64,000 bases of DNA from contig VXBA01001255.1 in NCBI GenBank assembly GCA_013399895.1, positions 3,888,692 through 3,952,691 of the forward strand, given 5' to 3'. The stretch is from Serilophus lunatus. Lineage: Eukaryota; Chordata; Aves; Passeriformes; Eurylaimidae. The position numbers were made by a program, and so were the translations under genes. This document shows positions 26,101-35,743 of the stretch, piece by piece. The stretch's first letter is position 1. Each line of letters opens with the position of its first letter. The notes beneath the pieces are model-generated. The model worked only from the letters and a program-made list of their open reading frames with translations. It was not told where the DNA came from and searched no databases.

Positions 26101-28285
26101 TCACAGTTTGGAAAGATTTTTGGTGGAGAATAAGCGACTTTTGATGGGGAGCAAGCAACACTTGGGAACTGGATCTCTTTCTTGCAGGAGGAAGTGGTCG
26201 TGGGCTATACTTGACAGCAAATTAGCATTGACATTTGACTTGTTTTGATCTGAGTTATTTACAATGGTATTATCTGTATATTTTTTACATGCTGTGAAGA
26301 TTCCCATTGCCAGATGCCTTGTGATGGCTGTAGGATGCAGTGCATTCCATAGTCATTACTCAGGGGTCATAAACCTCACATTATTTGTGGGGAGGAGGGG
26401 AGCAGGGGAAAATGGTCTAACAATTAAAAAAAATAAAAATAAAAAAGGAACCAAAGACTTGGATTTCACCGGGCTTGTGTATTTAACTGGAGGGAAATTA
26501 AAAATGTGCTTAGGCTGGCTGGCACTGTCACACTGTGGGGCTGATGACTGGAACGGATCATTGTGGATTTGCTCTACACACAGAAGTGCAGTCACGGTGA
26601 AAATATTCCCAATGCTCTGGGCTGGGGGAGGCTGTAATGGAGCAACTGCTCCGTTACACTGCTGGGTCAATGATCTACTCTGTGTTTGCCTTTCAGACGA
26701 ACAAGCAGACATTTAAAAACGTCCCTGTGTCTTCCTAATTCTTCCTTCTTAAAAGTAAGGTTTGCCCAGCACTGTCCACCAGTAAGCTGCACAGAAGCAT
26801 GTGCCATCAGCCAAAATTTGCTGACAAGAGACTACGGTTTCCTAAAAATCCTGAAGTTTCTCAGAGCTGGTCCTAAACAGAAGAGTATAGAAAATGGGTT
26901 ATTATGCCCTCATTCATAGCTGGTCTGACAGCTCCAAGGACCAATGCTCAGGCAGGAAATGTCTATAAACATGGAGGAAACAGAGAAATAAGAGCTACTG
27001 GAACACGTGTGCCAATTTGCCGAAGTCCATGGGCCTCCATGCCTGCTGAAAATAAGTCTGTTAGTGTTCAAAGCAAAGGTCATCTCCACCTTGTATGCAC
27101 AAATCATCTGGTTCAGGATTAGGGCTCTTCCAGCTGGGCCCTGCAGCAATACAGATAGCAAAAACCTGTGTTTAAATACTCCACTGAAGTGATGCTTCTG
27201 CCATACAAACTGAGTTGTATATCCAGAGTTGTAATAAATGAATCTGATTTTCTGATTATGATTTGATTTTATCCCATCTACAGTAAAAATACAATCTCTG
27301 GAGTAAGCAATTCAAAGAAAGGAAGCATCTAACTGCCACCAGGTTGTTTTGCCGGATTTATTTACAGAGAAGTTGCTCTTGTGCAAGTTCCAACACACTT
27401 ATAACACAGCAGAAATCCAGGTATGGCCGTGGAAGTGAGCAGGGAAGATATGAACCTTGCTAAAGGCTAACTTCTTAGTGTGTTGGATTTCCCACCTTTT
27501 GTTCTCCAAGCAGGAACCTGAGTCCTCATCTCATCTGAGACTCAATCCTTAGACACTCTCAACACACTGAAGTAGAAACTTGGGGAACCTCTACCTTTGT
27601 TGTGGGAGAACCTGTGTAGAGTATCAAGATAGGGCAAGGGCAGGGGTGAGTTGCAGAGGGCTGAGGAGTGGAAGAGAAGATAGGGAACACGGCACCTGCA
27701 GGGAACAGATCTTGGTGCTGCAAGGGCTTTCCAGAGGCTCAAGGACTCTGTGCAGGGTGTGTTACAAAATACTCCATTTTCTTGATCGGCATCATCCCCC
27801 ATCTTCCACACCCAGACTAAGGCTACACACATTTAAACCCCAGCCAATTAAGCAAACACCTAACTTTAAGTACTAAGACATAAATATCTTCTCAAGATGT
27901 GGACTAACGTTTTAGCTGAATTTACAAAGATCAAGAAAGGAAACCACTGGGCCTTTGAACCTGCTGTAACAGCATGGTCTAGTCGACCTTGCTCTGGTCA
28001 TTTGAAGCCACAATTGACAACAAAACTAACACTTCTATGTGGTTTGCATTAATATCTGTTTATAGCAACTTAGTTGCAGAAAGCCTTGTGTCAATTTCCA
28101 AGCCTTTTGTCATAATTTCACGGAGTTTCACTGTAACTGTCATCTGTCTTGCTTTGATCACTCGCAGCTCACCTCTGTATCTTGAGAGCATACTCTGTTT
28201 TGTAAGAGGACTTATATATAAGTTTGCAGGATGAAAAAAATAACAAACCAAACCAACAAAATAAATGAGGCAACATGAATCCAGA
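20196..28285. other. Intergenic DNA between ABLIM1 3' end and the LTR, no gene seen
   Basis: About 8 kb with no recognisable coding exon on either strand. Frames such as 24554-24931 (plus) and 26356-26712 (minus) match no family I know and lack supporting signals. A minus-strand AATAAA at 27357-27362 could act as a distal alternative poly(A) signal for ABLIM1. Short A runs are present, for example near 26424-26446. Nothing else can be supported. Confidence 0.6.
28225..28262 (-). terminator. GU/U-rich downstream element of ABLIM1 poly(A) site
   Basis: In the ABLIM1 sense direction this stretch reads TTTTGTTGG, TTTGG, TTTG and then a run of seven T. GU- and U-rich sequence about 45-85 nt past an AATAAA is the usual CstF-binding downstream element and supports cleavage near 28285-28295. 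Confidence 0.5.
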
Positions 28286-28291
28286 AATTAA

Positions 28292-28314
28292 GAATAAAGC
28301 TCCAAACTTTATTC
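28292..28314. repeat. Inverted repeat carrying AATAAA on both strands
   Basis: GAATAAAG (28292-28299) and CTTTATTC (28307-28314) are perfect 8-base inverted copies around a 7-base spacer. Each arm contains a consensus AATAAA, one for each strand. The minus-strand copy is the one used in the ABLIM1 poly(A) prediction; the plus-strand copy has no known gene upstream. Confidence 0.8.
28308..28313 (-). terminator. ABLIM1: AATAAA poly(A) signal, likely ABLIM1 3' end
   Basis: Minus-strand AATAAA followed about 45 nt later by a long GU/U-rich element. The sequence before it in the sense direction is AT-moderate and uninterrupted by repeats, as in a conserved 3' UTR end. It is the best-formed polyadenylation context between the ABLIM1 stop and AFAP1L2. 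Confidence 0.6.
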
Positions 28315-31006
28315 ATTGACTTGAGTACAACAGTGATGCAGATTACAGTGGCACAGGAGTGCAATATGTGCTGTTTGCAATATGACAGTGGAAACACTAA
28401 TTGTACAGAACAGCAACCCAGCTCAACTTTTCATTATGCATACAAGCAGACTTACTGTACAGACAAGACATTGATTCACTTTTACAGAGACTCAGAGAGA
28501 GAGACAGATGAATGGAAAACACAGGGACACCTCCCCAAAATGCTGGTTTGTAACATGTGGAGGGAGGAGAAAAGGAAAATAAAGTAATAAAAAAATCCTA
28601 TTGCCAAAGTCTACCGATTGAAAGGAAAGTATACATTTAAAAAATTAGTTTCAGTGTCCAAAGCTTAAAAAAAGCCCCCAGCTGTAAGGCCCCCTTACAG
28701 GAAGAGTTGTCCACAAGGACCAAGCCACATTGCTTGGACAGGACTGATATGGGAATGACACACAGAGCTCCTCGCTGTGGGTGTGCACAGTGGCCAGAGG
28801 CTTTCCTGGCCTGGCCAGCTGAGACAGCCTGTCCTAAGGGCCAGGTGCCAGTGAGAGGCTCCACTGCTGTCAGTGGGTTTGCATCTGGGGGAGAAGTGCA
28901 TTCTGAAGGTGTTCAGTGACAAAAGCCCAGGCAAGTGTCCAGTGGGACCTATCAAAGCGCCTAAGGGAGCTAGAGACTCAGCCTGGTAAGGCACCGCTGG
29001 AATTCCCATAGCTGCTTCTGCTGCTGAAGTGCTGCATTTCCTAATGCCCAGGAGCAAGGTCCTGTGGCCCTCAGCTTTGCAAGTCCTGGGAGGAACACTT
29101 GTATTAGCTGTGGTGACCCTGACAGAACAGGTTACTTCTTCCCTTCAGTCATCTCTCTTCTACTTCAAAAGAAAGACCACAGTGCATGTGCAAGTATTAC
29201 CTCTTCACACAGACAAGCATTTTTGAGCAAATCATTAGCAGAAATCTATTTCCCTGTTAGAAGCCCTTTGGGCAACAAATAATTTATTTTGCATACAGGC
29301 AAACAACATTAATGGCCAATTACATTCCCACTTCCTGCACTGATGCCTACATTAAAATTAATAGTACTTCTGCCAAACACGGGCATCACATAGCTCCTGC
29401 CAGCAGAGCTGTCTGACTGAAGACTTGGTATCTTTGCATTGCGATAGATTTTTCTTTTTGTTTCTTATCTTACTAAGAACAAAAAAGGTGTGTGTGTAAA
29501 ATCACAAGGCAAAACTCACCAGCCAGAGCAATGCCGCAGCCCACAGCGATAAGAGTGTTTCTACCTTAAAGGAGAAAGGCGCATTGTGCTACAGTCACAG
29601 TGCTCAGGAGCTCTCTCTAGCTCTCCATTACACAGCAATGGGGTAAAAACATCCCACATATTGTCAAGACCAGCCTTTGTTATGCATCTGCCCTGAAGAC
29701 TAAGCTGGACTATAGCAGGTGCATTGACAGGACCAAAGAGTTTGACAGGGCATGAACTGGACCATGACCTGGGATTAACTGAATGAGGAAGGGGCTGTGG
29801 ACTGCAGCCCTAAGTGTCTCTCTGGCATGGAAAGATGAGTTGCATTTTGGGACAAATTAGTTGATATTCTTGATTCCTGCAATTGTTTTATTGCATTATC
29901 ACTGACTCATGTTCTTCAGTGCTGTAGGTAACTTTCAGGATGTGGATATCCTCCTCCACAAACACATTCCAGAGGAAAGAAATGAGTCATTGAGTAAGAG
30001 AAAGGGTGTTTTCCATTTGGTCCAAAAATGCCAAGATCTCCTCCTAACTCATGATGAGCCAAGACAAGTAATTTCAAGATGAGTTTAGAGGATATTCATA
30101 ATTTTATCATTCTGGGGCCTAATTTTTCTGTTGCTTGTTCTAACAGCTCCATACCATTAATTTCAGTGTAGATGCTCATACACTATGAATTCCAAACTTG
30201 ACTTATCCACAGTTTGAAACAGGTACTACAGGCTCATTCATACCAGTATTTTTCTGTAATCCTGATAAACATCGCTCTGACAAACCCCAGAGAAACCAAA
30301 CTTATGGCAGCTCTGCTCCTTCCCAGACCTTAACCCTTTTCTGCCAATTGATATTACCCTACCAAGAGACACAGGGCTTGTGGAAAAGGATTTTACTTCA
30401 AAATGTGCCAAATTTCAGCAAAATTTTATGTAAGAGGTTCCTGATGACCTCCCTTGAGGAGCAGGACATCTGAACTACATGTCTGGGAAAAGATTTCCAA
30501 ACTGCAATAGGAAAAGCGAGCAAGCACTTCATTGCTTGGCCAACAGACTTGGGACTACAGGACTTTGGAAGAAGAGATGACATTTGTCTTGATAGAAGTA
30601 AAAGCACTACTAGAGCCACAGGGCTGTCTTGTCCCACATACAACTACTGAGGAATTTACTGTTTTCCTGGCCTAACCCTTCACAGCATACTGCAGATATG
30701 GCCACAACACATCACAAATTTAATGAACTCCAAATGGGGAGTGTGTGTGCTACACACGCACCTGTGTTTGAGAACCTGTGTGTGCACATAATCCCATTTT
30801 GTACACCTGTAGTTATTTTGCAATGCTTTGATTGGTCTTTGATCTCACATCACTCCTAAAGCAGAAAAGGAGAGAAAAGAAGACGAAAGAAATCAGATTT
30901 CAGTCCTCTTGGTAAGGACATCCTCTTGATAGCATTGATGGGATGGGACTTTATCAGAAGCTCAAATGTTTTGTAGGAGATAAAACATAAGCTTGTCAAG
31001 GCCTAT

Positions 31007-31070
31007 TCATAGACTCATAGAATGGTTTGGGTTGGACGGGACCTTTAAAGACCATCTAGTCCAACCATGC
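31007..31070 (-). mobile_element. CR1 LINE 3' tail fragment
   Basis: The plus strand reads CATAGAATGG, then TTTGGGTTGGACGGGACC, TTTAAAGACCATCTAGT and CCAACC. This is the reverse complement of the well-known conserved 3' end of avian CR1 retroposons, including the terminal ATTCTATG-type octamers at the 31007 side. Only about 64 bp remain, a typical 5'-truncated copy. It sits inside the candidate ABLIM1 3' UTR in the same orientation as the gene and is the strongest single clue that the host is a bird (or a close reptilian relative). Confidence 0.9.
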
Positions 31071-31249
31071 TCAAGGAAATATAAAAGAGGGGAATTACAA
31101 AGAACTGCTACTTGATTGATATTAGGAGAATGAGTAATTGCTTACAAAGAAAATTCCCCCTGGGGCTACATTTCTTTTTTATGAGGTGGGAAGACCAGAT
31201 GAAAGAACAGAAAACATTGCAGTGACAGTCATGAAGAGCCTACTGCAGT

Positions 31250-31251
<2 letters not shown>

Positions 31252-31321
<70 letters not shown>
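31252..31321. repeat. (AC)35 microsatellite
   Basis: A perfect 70-base AC/GT dinucleotide run with no interruption. On the ABLIM1 sense strand it is (GT)35. Its length and purity suggest high length polymorphism. It produces a spurious Val-Cys repeat frame on the minus strand (31179-31379). Confidence 0.97.
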
Positions 31322-31323
<2 letters not shown>

Positions 31324-31711
31324 CATCTGGCTGCATTGTGGGTCTGGTGGACAGACAAGCTCTTGAGGTGTGTATTCATGATGAGATGGTTGAGAAATAA
31401 CTATAGGCATGAAATTGAAGTTCAGAAAACCCTTTATGTTCTCAGTCAGAAATAAAGCAATAATAAGTCTAGCACAGAGGACTCTGAAGTGACTGACTGC
31501 TCCACACCAGTGGAGATGTGAACCAGCAATAGTCCAAAAATCCAGTCAGAGATGAATTGTTTCTCCAGCATCTAAGCTGGCTTCTCTTCATTTCTTCCCA
31601 AACTCCAATTGCAATTTAAATTCTCAGTTGATGAGGCAGATACAAATTACCATACCATTCTTCACAGCCTAGGAGGCTGGGTTCTTTTTTTTCCTAACCT
31701 TTTTTTTTCCC

Positions 31712-31734
31712 TTTTTTTTTTTTTTTTTTTTTTT
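31712..31734. repeat. T23 homopolymer (A23 on the ABLIM1 sense strand)
   Basis: A 23-base T run within a wider T-rich block (31683-31734). If the 3' UTR call is right, the transcript would carry an internal A23, a likely oligo-dT mispriming site that can mimic a poly(A) end in cDNA data. Confidence 0.9.
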
Positions 31735-33778
31735 GCATAGGAGGAAGAGGTGAGAAAACAACCTGGCTTAGTCATTTCTGAAATGATTGGGTAGTGTATT
31801 CATATATGTTGTGAGAACTTCAATAGTAATCTAGAGAAAGAGACAGAAGAATGCAGACTGGCAGCTCGCATCCTTGAGAGAGGATGTCTTCAGATCTAAA
31901 GGTATTAAAGGTGACTTTGACCAAAAGACCTGTAATGCCTAATAGTTTGAGAGGCAGCAGCATTGTCTGTAGGATGTGGGCTGAACAAAATTTGGAGAAT
32001 TTTAGTCATTTAAATGCATTAAAACTCAAATGTTCATCTCAAAGTACGACACACCTTTAGGTGACAAACCACATACACCTGATACCCCAGCATTCAAAAA
32101 TGCTGTGATTGTAAAACACTGCTGTTCTTTCATCATATGGTACTCTCAGACGTGTGTTCTGTAAAATGAAGTAAAACATATTATACTGATCCTTGCTGCA
32201 ATCTCAGTAGTATCCAGAGAGCTTACTCACAAATGTGTGTGTCACAGTGTTCACTGAGGACCATAGTGCCAGATCTCCATGGCAGCATGTTCTCCAGCTT
32301 GTCCCGTAGACTCACCGTCCCCTTAGCTCTAGGGACATGGAGCAGGTGCTCATCCCTTGTCTCTGTCTCTCATATACTGAATCTTCACCTCAGATTTTAT
32401 CAAAGAACCACAGTGATCTGCTGCAACAGGACTTCCTAAACCATCAAAGAAGAGGCAGGATTTGGGCTGTCCTGCACAGTTCATGGTGAAATGCCATTTG
32501 GTGATATAAAGAACTCAACACAGTGATACTGAATCTCACAACTACACAGGACTGTTTCCCCTTCCTGACTTCCAGATTTTAACACCAATGTCTCATATAA
32601 CAGAAAATACAAAGGTTCTGATGTCTCCAGTACCTGAAGTTTCTGCATTAAAAAGGAAACCTTGATACTCTTTGACAGACACAGAACCTAAATGACCCTC
32701 TCTCGTGTCAGGAGACAGGCTCATTAGTGCAGTTAATTAATGCATTGGCAGTTAAGCACCACAGAAGAGAAAAAGCTGACCTGGCAGCCACAATGCATTC
32801 ATTCAATTACTTTGGTGCTCATGTCCTCCTCTGTATAGGACTTGCCCAGAAGCAGTTAAGGTATATACAGGCAGTTTTTTTAAGCTGCAGCATATTGGAA
32901 GAAGACTGAAAGCAATAAGAAGTTCAATGCAGCTCAGAGACTGTCTTGCATGATTACTCTGTCTTCAAAAACCAAGTCAGGCACAAAGGGAAATAAAAAT
33001 AACCAAGGCTGGAGCTTTGATGCTTCAAGAGAGGAAAAAAAAAGGTCTGTGCCCTCTTTTCCAAGCACAAGTGAAAAACTACATTAACTAAAAAGAGTGC
33101 TTGGCCCCATGCACTGTGCCATATTGACAACAGCAACTGCAATTTAATCAAAAAGCCTCTATTGGCAGAGCATGGCACCTTGATGGTACCTTTTAATTCA
33201 TAAACATTCGTCCCTAAGAGGGATGAATTTGCATGTTAGCTTGCAGAGAACCATCTTCCCTGCTGATGTAAAATCCCACAACTCCACTGCAGTCTGATGA
33301 GCTGTACTAGTAATTACCAGCAGGGAGTTTGTCCCAAAATCTCTGGGTGCAAACCAGGGCACACTTAAAAAAGCATTTTCTCACTCTGTCACTCCCACCC
33401 CCATCCACCCACCTCCTGGAGTAAATGACAAGAAAACTGACTCTTCTCCATCATTCCCATTACTTAAGTGATCTTAAATTATTCAAAGGACTGGTTAAGC
33501 TCCAGCCTTATTAATTCAAGCAGAAAGTGTGGAAAAGGGAAGACTGACAACACACACAGCAATTCAATGCCTACATCCTAGCAAATATATACAGGTAATC
33601 CATTTCCCAGAAATCCAACTGGTTTGTACTGTAAGTGAGCACACTGCCCACCATTGCAGATTGTTTTACATGAAGAAGATGCCAATTCAAAAGACTTATG
33701 TGAAAGAGTTATGTGACCATGTGGATAAGTTACAAGGGGCTTCTCCTTCACTACAGAGCATCTATCTATCTTCCTCTT

Positions 33779-33900
33779 CATATATACACACATATATACA
33801 CACACATACACGCACACAGAGATAGATGGATAGATATAAATACAGGTGTGCACACAGGCAAACACGCATACATATATATATATTTATATATGTATATATT
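33779..33900. repeat. Imperfect TA/CA-rich low-complexity block
   Basis: Interrupted runs of TATATA, CACACA and GATAGATGGATAGAT across about 120 bp. This is compound microsatellite sequence with several decayed motifs, lying just past the ABLIM1 stop in the candidate 3' UTR. Confidence 0.85.
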
Positions 33901-34289
33901 CTTTTCCAGTTCTTGGGAGTGGTTACAACTACTTTAGTCTACAAGGCATCCTAAGGGCACTTCCTGGCTCTAGCAATAAGGTCCATCATAATGTGGAGAG
34001 AAGTAAAGGGAGTATCATTGAGGGAGAAGAACAGAACAGTTTTCTATCTTGTATCTTATTGTGTAACAGGTTGACACCTCTGAAAACTATCATTGTTGTT
34101 TCTGAGCCCAGATATTTTCTTCCTGTGTTCCAGGAGAGCAAATGTTCATCTTGTTCAATTGCTGTGTGCAGAGGTGTCACTATGTGATTTTCCCTTTTTG
34201 GTGGATAAGTAGTTGCTTCCAAACAGTTTGGACTGTATGATACAATATCCTATGCATAATTTTTTTTTGTTGGTTTGTTTAAAGGGAGG

Positions 34290-34403
34290 TTAAAAGAGTT
34301 TTGCTTTTTTCTTCATGTCGTTGCGTCTCCAGAGAGGTAACTTGTCAAACTCCTGTATCGTCATGCCAAATATCTCTTGAAAAACTTCAGGCGCTAAGTG
34401 ACG
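34290..34403 (-). CDS. ABLIM1: ABLIM1 terminal coding exon (C-terminal villin headpiece)
   Basis: The 114-nt exon starts after a TTAAG acceptor preceded by a T16 tract and reads in phase 0: RHLAPEVFQEIFGMTIQEFD, then KLPLWRRNDMKKKAKLF and TAA (34292-34290). This is the C-terminal alpha-helical half of the villin headpiece. It carries the conserved hydrophobic core (LAPEVF, IFGM, FDKLPLW) and the basic KKKAKLF tail that forms the F-actin contact in this domain. It differs from human abLIM1 as I know it only at a few conservative positions (Q for R, T for S, K for R). The headpiece is the actin-binding end of the protein, acting at stress fibres and cortical actin. The frame joins the preceding exon (35663-35743) in phase 0. 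Confidence 0.97.
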   Translation of the reverse strand, partial: RHLAPEVFQEIFGMTIQEFDKLPLWRRNDMKKKAKLF

Positions 34404-35662
34404 CTTAAAAAAAAAAAAAAAAGGCAATGGTCAGTCAAAGCCAAAGAGACACATGAGGAGGCAGGAGAGCCTTAGGGATTTCATGTTGCTGTGTAAGAGC
34501 CATTGCTGGAAAAAATAATGCTTTGGCAATACACGTATCCAAGTCCTCATGAATTCAGGTGCCCAATGAATCACTTAAACTTTGCAAGTTTTTAGTCTGA
34601 GAAATTCACAAAGGAAATCAGGGGAACTGTTTCACTTGCTGAATATGCAAGAGACAGAAAAATGATTTTTATGAAGTCATCCAGAAGCAGTGATAAACAA
34701 GGGAACAAAACTAGCTCCTGCATGCCCCTGTCCCAAGCTTTAGCAAATCACCTCTGCTTAAGCATGGAAGTCCAAACAGACACTGGGTTTCAGGAGAGCT
34801 CTGCAGAAAGGCTGCAGGTTGATATGCTACATTCAGAGTTCTAAGAAGGAAGATGTCTGACCAGACTAACTGTCTAGCACATTACTGCTAGTGAAAAATT
34901 TTTTCGTGCTGTCCTATGCACAAGTTACTTCTTGTTCAGCCACTTTAGAGTTCATTGGATGGGGAAAGTGTCTCCCCGTGGCACTAATATAACACAGTGT
35001 AGAATAATTATGAGTATTGATCACTGCTAGTCTAAAAATGGGCATAAACCCAAATTATTACCCAAATTACCCAATTTAAATCCTTTAACTCGTCTCCACA
35101 GAACACTAACCAACTACAAAAGACAAACATCCCCAGTGTTCCACTGGGCTGCTTACATCTTTCTAATCCATGAAGTTGTAAACTATTTTTATTTGTTGGC
35201 AAAGATTTAAGTCTTCATATTTTTGCATATCACCAGTTTAACTAAGTCACAGGACTCATGATGAGTAAAGAAAGTTAGCCCTTCATCATCAAGGATGGTG
35301 ACTCTCAGTTAAGAGATGATCCAAGATTGAATGAAGTATTGCTCCATTCCAATATTGATCCTATGGCAATTGTGCAATCTGGGGCTTTTAACAAATCCAC
35401 AAATACATAATTAAATGCTTGAAAACATAAGGGGGTTGTGAGAAGCTCAGTCCATGAGCAGGAAGACAGAGACGTGGGACTCCCAGCTCAGCACAGTTCA
35501 TGGAGATGAGGCTGCTTCCTCCCAACATCTCTTTCCTCTTTCCCTGATTAGTGCTGAGAAATCTTCCTGGTCTAGCCGGGACACACACTTCAGTGTTTCA
35601 GCTGTCACAAACAACAAACAACTTCAGCAGGAAAAGAGCATTTAGGAACTTGCTTCTCTTAC
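34404..35662 (-). other. ABLIM1: ABLIM1 intron
   Basis: Phase 0 intron of about 1.26 kb with GTAAGA donor (35662 side) and TTAAG acceptor (34404 side). The acceptor is preceded by a T16 run. Nothing else recognised inside. Confidence 0.9.
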
Positions 35663-35743
35663 CTCAAGCCTGGTTCTGTCTACATCTTTTAGTATTTTAT
35701 TTCGCCCTCTGTTGGTCACCATGAGTATTTCATATGGAAAAAT
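35663..35743 (-). CDS. ABLIM1: ABLIM1 exon, N-terminal half of villin headpiece
   Basis: The 81-nt, 27-codon exon is flanked by a TTAACAG acceptor and a GAG|GTAAGA donor, both phase 0. It encodes IFPYEILMVTNRGRNKILKD and VDRTRLE. IFPYEIL followed by VTNRGR and DVDRTRLERHL (across the junction) is diagnostic of the headpiece of the abLIM/dematin family and of ABLIM1 in particular by its NKIL sequence. The exon is cleanly in frame with the terminal exon. With that exon it makes a headpiece of about 64 residues, the usual size for the family. Confidence 0.97.

Larger units (their letters stand above)
28290..34289 (-). other. ABLIM1: Candidate ABLIM1 3' UTR (about 6.0 kb)
   Basis: This runs from the base after the ABLIM1 stop codon to the predicted cleavage point after the AATAAA at 28308-28313. 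I see no splice signals or coding exon in it, and this is the first AATAAA below the stop that also has a strong GU-rich downstream element. Earlier, weaker candidates on the minus strand are AATAAA at 29887-29892 and 29283-29288 and ATTAAA at 33192-33197 and 33143-33148, so shorter 3' ends are possible. It contains a CA/TG microsatellite, a CR1 tail, an A23 tract (sense strand) and a TA/CA-rich block. The long 3' UTR is an inference from signals; transcript evidence was not available. Confidence 0.5.

Noticed and set aside
31252..31321. Regularly spaced repeats considered as a CRISPR-like array
   Set aside because: Simple dinucleotide repeat without spacers, in a vertebrate genome.
31179..31379. 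Val-Cys repeat frame on the minus strand
   Set aside because: Translation of the (AC)35 microsatellite; not a protein.
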